In this document: piece by piece, positions 59,947 to 64,000 of the stretch | Layout of the letters: every line of letters begins with the position of its first letter | Position numbering within the stretch: position 1 is the stretch's first letter | Assembly: GCF_004000785.1 (NCBI RefSeq) | Contig: NZ_BILX01000013.1 | Location: forward strand, 62,001-126,000 | Reading direction: 5' to 3' | Source: Paenibacillus ehimensis NBRC 15659 | Lineage (GTDB): Bacteria > Bacillota > Bacilli > Paenibacillales > NBRC-103111 | DNA length: 64,000 nt | Program-made: the position numbers and the translations under genes | Notes under the pieces: generated by a model | What the model was told of the DNA's origin: nothing | Seen by the model: the letters and a program-made list of their open reading frames with translations, nothing else | Databases searched by the model: none

Positions 59947-61596
59947 TTACCAGGTCTTGAATCCTTTCGAGCCAACGCTGGCATTCGAAATAATATCCAT
60001 GACCGGTACGGAGTAAGCTACAAGAATAAGGACAACCAGCACACCGACCCATACGCCCCAGCGCTCGAAGATGGCCGGCGCTTTTTCCGCCGCTTCGCTC
60101 GCTTCCGCGATCGGGAACTCGGTTTGCCCTTTCGGGGCGCTTAGCAGCATGACGATGTTAATAATCATCATGACGACGCCGATGAACAAGATCGTGCCGC
60201 CGACGGCCATCGCCACATGGTACGGCATCCACATGATCGCATCCGGATGGTCCTGATAGGTGGTAAAGGCGGTACGGCGTGGCGACCCGAACAGACCGAC
60301 CGTATGCATCGAGCCCGACATGAAGAACATACCGACCATCCATACAATCGTCTGAATGATACCCATCCGGTGCATGAGCGGGGTCATTTCCCGCCCCAGC
60401 ATAGCCGGGATCAGCCAGTACGTGATGCCGAAGAAGGTCAGCGCCACGCTCGTTGCCACCGTCAGATGGAAGTGGCCGGTTACCCACAGCGTATTGTGAA
60501 CGATGGCGTTCAGCTCGTGGCTGGCGTTAATCAGCCCCCCGGCTCCGGCCGGGATGAAGATCAGCATGCCCATGAACGGAGCGAAGAAGCGGACGTCTTT
60601 CCAAGGCAGCTTCTTCAGCCAGCCGAACAGGCCTTTCGCGCCGACGGAGCGGCCATGCATCTCGAAGGTGGCGAACAGCGAGAACGCCGTCATCAGCGAC
60701 GGAATCACGACCATGAACGTCAGAACGACTTGAACGAATTTCCATACGTTTGAGATCCCCGGCTCCATGAGCTGATGGTGGAAGCCGACGGGAATCGAGA
60801 AGAGCAGAAACATGATGAACGACAGGCGGGCAAGCGCATCGCTGAACATTTTGCCGCCGATCACCTTCGGAATGACGACATACCAGCACATATAGGCAGG
60901 CAGCAGCCAGAAGTAAACGAGCGGATGACCGAAATACCAGAATAGCGTCCGGCTCAACACGACATTGACCGTATCAACCCAGCCGAGCGACCACGGAATG
61001 AGCTGGAACAACACCTCGATCGCGACGCCCAGCGTTGCGATAATCCACATCAGCATCGTCACGACGGCCATAAACGTAAAGATCGGGGTCGTTTCTCCGC
61101 GGTGCGTTCTTTTCCAATAGCGGTAGTTGATAAAGATGCCGAAGCCGCTCATCCAGCTCCCGACGACAACGAACACCAGCGCGATGTAAAACGCGGGCGA
61201 AGCTTTGAGCGGGGCATAGAACGTGTACAGCACCGTCGCCCGGTTCAGCAAAATCTCCACCGTGGCAATCGCCGTTCCGAGCGTCATCAGGCCGAAGCCG
61301 AGCCAACCGAGATTGCGGGCGATCGGCAGCAAATGGCCTCCGAGCGTACGGGCAACCCCCGCATATAAAAAGCCGATGATGAAATAGGTGGTGAAGATGA
61401 GCGCCATCAAGACGCCGTGCGCCGTCAGCAGCTGGTAATAACCGATGCCCATCGGCAGCGCAAGCATCCCCCCGCGGACAAGCCCTTGCATGACGCCGGC
61501 AATGCCGCCGAGAAACAGCGCGAAGAAAGCGAACAGAATATGGGCGAGCACCAGAGCCGAATCGCGCCGATCGAAACTTTTCAGATTTTGAATCAT
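59947..61596 (-). CDS. ba3-type cytochrome c oxidase subunit I
   Basis: The 549-residue protein has about 13 membrane helices and all haem-copper ligands: LTAHGVLMALIF for low-spin haem, WYFGHPLVYFWLLPAYMCWY with the CuB His-Tyr pair, FHHQLMEPG for two further CuB histidines, and TLWVTGHFHLTVATSV for both haems. The overall pattern, with a short GHPLVYFW signature and small partner subunits, fits the B-family (ba3) oxidases. It reduces oxygen to water and pumps protons. It is the last gene after subunits IIa and II. Confidence 0.93.
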   Translation of the reverse strand: MIQNLKSFDRRDSALVLAHILFAFFALFLGGIAGVMQGLVRGGMLALPMGIGYYQLLTAHGVLMALIFTTYFIIGFLYAGVARTLGGHLLPIARNLGWLGFGLMTLGTAIATVEILLNRATVLYTFYAPLKASPAFYIALVFVVVGSWMSGFGIFINYRYWKRTHRGETTPIFTFMAVVTMLMWIIATLGVAIEVLFQLIPWSLGWVDTVNVVLSRTLFWYFGHPLVYFWLLPAYMCWYVVIPKVIGGKMFSDALARLSFIMFLLFSIPVGFHHQLMEPGISNVWKFVQVVLTFMVVIPSLMTAFSLFATFEMHGRSVGAKGLFGWLKKLPWKDVRFFAPFMGMLIFIPAGAGGLINASHELNAIVHNTLWVTGHFHLTVATSVALTFFGITYWLIPAMLGREMTPLMHRMGIIQTIVWMVGMFFMSGSMHTVGLFGSPRRTAFTTYQDHPDAIMWMPYHVAMAVGGTILFIGVVMMIINIVMLLSAPKGQTEFPIAEASEAAEKAPAIFERWGVWVGVLVVLILVAYSVPVMDIISNASVGSKGFKTW

Positions 61597-61726
61597 AGGG
61601 AATACGCTCCTTTAATTGCGGACCGGGCAAGACATTCCGGCGAAGGAACCGCCCCGTTTCCGCCTTCACGAATTGTGATAGTTTTCACAATATAAGATGC
61701 TGCGTTTTTTTCGCGACCGTTCGCGC

Positions 61727-62197
61727 CTAGGTTACGATGATTTTCATCATCATGACTTCGTGCGCGGCCCCGCAGTATTCGTTACAAAGCACCAGATACT
61801 CTCCCGGTTTATCGAACGTATACGAGAAATGGTTTACCTCGCCCGGCACGGCCATCATGTTGATCGTCGTTCCGTTCACTTGGAACCCGTGCACGACATC
61901 GGAGCTGGTGACTTGAAAGCGGACCTTCGACCCTGCCGGAATTTCCAGTTTATCGGGATTGTACCCGAAAGCGAAAGCAACCAAAATCGCTTCGTACTCT
62001 TTGTCGCCAATTTGATGAAGACCCGGCTTATCGAACGGCGGTGTCGTACTCAGCGTTTCAGGATTTACCGTATGCCGGTGATCACCGGGCGGCTCCATTC
62101 CTAATGCAAACGCTCCCACACCGACGACGGTCAAAAACAAGACTAACATAGAAATCCCGAAAATGAGCCAAATTTTTTCCAAACGATGAATATGCAT
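61727..62197 (-). CDS. ba3-type cytochrome c oxidase subunit II (CuA)
   Basis: The 156-residue protein has one N-terminal membrane helix (IWLIFGISMLVLFLTVVGVG) and an external cupredoxin domain with the CuA ligands: His in SSDVVHGFQVNG and the cluster CNEYCGAAHEVM. It accepts electrons from cytochrome c. The small size and single helix are typical for the ba3 class. It lies 45 nt downstream of the subunit IIa gene and 130 nt upstream of subunit I. Confidence 0.93.
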   Translation of the reverse strand: MHIHRLEKIWLIFGISMLVLFLTVVGVGAFALGMEPPGDHRHTVNPETLSTTPPFDKPGLHQIGDKEYEAILVAFAFGYNPDKLEIPAGSKVRFQVTSSDVVHGFQVNGTTINMMAVPGEVNHFSYTFDKPGEYLVLCNEYCGAAHEVMMMKIIVT

Positions 62198-62242
62198 GCT
62201 CCTTCAACTCCTTCAATCTCTGTTCCGTTCCCGTCTCCGGTT

Positions 62243-62416
62243 TTACCCCCTGACCATAAACAATACGAAGACCCCGAACCAACTCAGCAGCAGAAACAAT
62301 CCGAGCAGCATGACGGAAGCAAACGTGCCTCTCAAGCCTTCCTCTTCGTTCTTGTGTTTGACAACCGGCGTTTCCCCTTGATGTGTATGGGGTGCGGCGT
62401 TGTGCGGTTTAGCCAT
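62243..62416 (-). CDS. Cytochrome c oxidase subunit IIa-like small protein
   Basis: The 57-residue protein has a His/Lys-rich N terminus (MAKPHNAAPHTHQGE) and one membrane helix (ASVMLLGLFLLLSWFGVFVL). A single-helix subunit preceding CuA is typical of ba3 oxidases (subunit IIa, which substitutes for the missing second helix of subunit II). GGGGAGGG before the ATG at 62416 fixes the start. Confidence 0.85.
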   Translation of the reverse strand: MAKPHNAAPHTHQGETPVVKHKNEEEGLRGTFASVMLLGLFLLLSWFGVFVLFMVRG

Positions 62417-62662
62417 CTTATTCCCTCCCCTTGTGCGGGACATCTTATGTCCTTATTGTAGAGGTCCCGGGCCAAAAGGCTCTATGATTTAAGTCACATC
62501 GAAAGTCACGGATTCTTGAACGTTTTATGGACGAAAAAGACGAAAAATGTCGAATCCCCTTTCGGCTGTGACGAAATTCGATGACGGTATATTTTTGTTT
62601 ATTTCTGCGCAACTTGTAAGGATAAGGGAGGATTCGCGCCCGCAAGCACGGGAGGTAACACC

Positions 62663-64000
62663 ATGACCCATATTTCGAAATCAATCGCCGAAAATTTGGA
62701 CACCCTTTACCGCACCTTTAGCCATACGCCCGATCTGATCACCCGTCATTTCCAGATGAGGCCGGGAGCGCATGCGCTGCTTGTATATTTCGACGGGCTG
62801 ACGGACAAGCCCGCCGTCAGCAATCATATTCTGCATCCGCTTATTCACGAGCTGGATTCGGTCGACGACCTCTCGAACGCCTCGGCGATCACCGGACAGA
62901 CCCAGACGATCACCCGGTGGGCCGACGTCGAAATGTCGCTTTTTCATGGAAACAGCGTGCTCTTCATCGACGGTCTGTCGTATTCTTACGTCTTTCCGAC
63001 GCAAGGAGGCCCGGAGAGGGCCATCAAGGAGCCCGATGCCGAAAAGACCTTAAAAGGGGCGCATATCGGCTTCGTGGAAGCGGACGGCCAGAACATCGCG
63101 CTCATTCGACGCTATTTGCCGAACCGCGAATTGAAAATCAAGCAGCACGTCATTGGCACAAGAGGGAAAACCAAGGTTTCGGTTTTGTATTTGGATGATA
63201 TTACCAAGCCCGACTTGCTGGAGGAAATCGAGACCCGTCTTCGGCAGATCGATACGGATCACGTCTTTAATGCGGGGGAATTGGAAGAGTTCATCGAAGA
63301 TCACCCGGCCAGCCTGCTGCCGCAATTCATCATTACGGAGCGGCCCGATTCGGCCGTCTCTCACCTTCTGCAAGGCCGGGTTGCGGTTATTGTCGACAAT
63401 TCGCCCGGGGTGCTGATCGGCCCCGTTACTTTCCTGACGTTCTTTCAATCGATTGAGGACTACAGCAGCCGCTGGATCGTGGCTTCCTTTATCCGGCTGC
63501 TGCGCTTTATCGCATTTTTTATTACGATTAGCCTGCCGGCGGTATATATAGCCATCATTTCCTTTCATTACGAAGTGCTTCCATTGCGGCTGCTGATCTC
63601 TATCGGGGAATCGAGAGCCAAGGTCCCCTTTCCGCCGATCATCGAAGCACTCGTCATGGAAATTTCGATTGAAATGCTGCGGGAAGCCGGGCTTCGTCTG
63701 CCGGGCCCTCTCGGGCAAACGATCGGCGTCGTCGGCGGTATCATTATCGGACAAGCCGCCGTTCAAGCGGGCATCGTCAGCAACATCATGGTCATTATTG
63801 TAGCGATCACGGCCGTTTCCTCGTTCATCATTCCCGATTACGATATGGCTTCGGCTTTGCGCCTGATCCGGTTTCCGATGATGGTGCTTGCCATGATGTT
63901 CGGGATGGTCGGTATTGTGATCGGGCTTTCGATCTTTGTACTGCATGTGATTGCCATGGAGTCGGTCGGCGTTCCGTACGGAAGCCCGATCTCTCCCATC
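62663..64000 (+). CDS. GerA-family spore germination protein, subunit A (partial)
   Basis: The frame is open from ATG 62663 to the window end (446 residues, no stop). The first 240 residues form the cytoplasmic N-terminal GerA domain, then membrane helices follow, with the family motifs VDNSPGVLIGPVTFLTFFQS, PPIIEALVMEISIEMLREAG, LPGPLGQTIGVVGGIIIGQA and SNIMVIIVAITAVSSF. Subunit A forms part of a germinant receptor or ion channel in the spore inner membrane. GGAGG five to six nt upstream supports the start. Subunits B and C are expected downstream, outside the window. Confidence 0.93.
   Translation, partial: MTHISKSIAENLDTLYRTFSHTPDLITRHFQMRPGAHALLVYFDGLTDKPAVSNHILHPLIHELDSVDDLSNASAITGQTQTITRWADVEMSLFHGNSVLFIDGLSYSYVFPTQGGPERAIKEPDAEKTLKGAHIGFVEADGQNIALIRRYLPNRELKIKQHVIGTRGKTKVSVLYLDDITKPDLLEEIETRLRQIDTDHVFNAGELEEFIEDHPASLLPQFIITERPDSAVSHLLQGRVAVIVDNSPGVLIGPVTFLTFFQSIEDYSSRWIVASFIRLLRFIAFFITISLPAVYIAIISFHYEVLPLRLLISIGESRAKVPFPPIIEALVMEISIEMLREAGLRLPGPLGQTIGVVGGIIIGQAAVQAGIVSNIMVIIVAITAVSSFIIPDYDMASALRLIRFPMMVLAMMFGMVGIVIGLSIFVLHVIAMESVGVPYGSPISPI

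Noticed and set aside
63050-63946. 298-codon minus-strand frame opposite the germination gene
   Set aside because: The plus strand encodes an unmistakable GerA family protein over the whole interval; the opposing product is low-complexity and charged.

Overview
The window looks like chromosome of an aerobic, endospore-forming Gram-positive bacterium, most likely Paenibacillaceae (Paenibacillus or a close relative). The basis is the gene set: a GerA-type germinant receptor subunit, CgeB-like spore maturation glycosyltransferases, a collagen-like (Gly-X-Thr) surface protein, a Spo0E-like phosphatase, a WIAG-tail repeat protein, several copper-amine-oxidase-like stalk domains, a FapR-type operator and strong GGAGG ribosome sites. 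No rRNA, tRNA, CRISPR array, transposase or phage gene was found. Most of the window is GC-rich, but about 8.8-13.1 kb is clearly AT-rich.

1-8 kb: a methyltransferase, a tiny YrzQ-like protein on the other strand, a lipoprotein phosphatase, an arsRBC arsenic operon and a DUF2935 protein. Scattered among them are four short genes (2742, 3108, 3369, 5887) sharing the core N-S-x-V-x-V/I-x-x-D/E-T, an apparently undescribed small-protein family. A degenerate gene lies at 6980-7510.

7.6-13.1 kb: an AT-rich communication island. It holds a TPR receptor of the Rap/AloR (RRNPP) type that lacks its DNA-binding domain, overlapped by a 41-residue secreted pro-peptide gene. Further on are a stalk-domain protein, a secreted C39-like protease, a Spo0E-like phosphatase and a second, HTH-bearing AloR paralogue carrying two compensating frameshifts.

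13.9-33 kb: a surface-glycosylation locus. A DegT aminotransferase diverges from a collagen-like protein gene; a solitary fabH follows under a textbook sigma-A promoter with a FapR box. Then a 12.6-kb run of minus-strand genes reads rmlA-rmlB-rmlD-rmlC (dTDP-L-rhamnose), two CgeB-like transferases, an Arg-rich small protein, a GT4, an RmlD-like reductase, three GT2 enzymes and three small helical proteins. Many of these carry Arg-rich extensions and a repeated aromatic/glycine motif. Upstream is a 1027-residue LRR/stalk/MORN fusion. The likely joint product is a rhamnose-containing glycan on a spore-surface protein.

33-45.5 kb: a two-component system with a BcrA-type ABC exporter, a DHA2 drug transporter, a stalk-domain protein, a blaI-blaR1 pair with two operators and an in-frame TGA in blaR1, and a DeoR regulator with an MFS transporter preceded by four 10-bp phased repeats.

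45.6-53.3 kb: a 2094-residue protein made of about 175 ten-residue repeats with a WIAG-type tail, preceded by a sigma-K-like promoter, plus a GT4. This may be a spore-surface fibre.

53.4-64 kb: M29 aminopeptidase, 3-methyladenine glycosylase, EcsC, cupin and lipase genes. Next comes a quinone/electrophile stress group (nitroreductase, MhqR-like MarR regulator, pirin) whose first and last genes share a matching palindrome. The window ends with a ba3-type cytochrome oxidase operon and the 5' part of a gerA gene.
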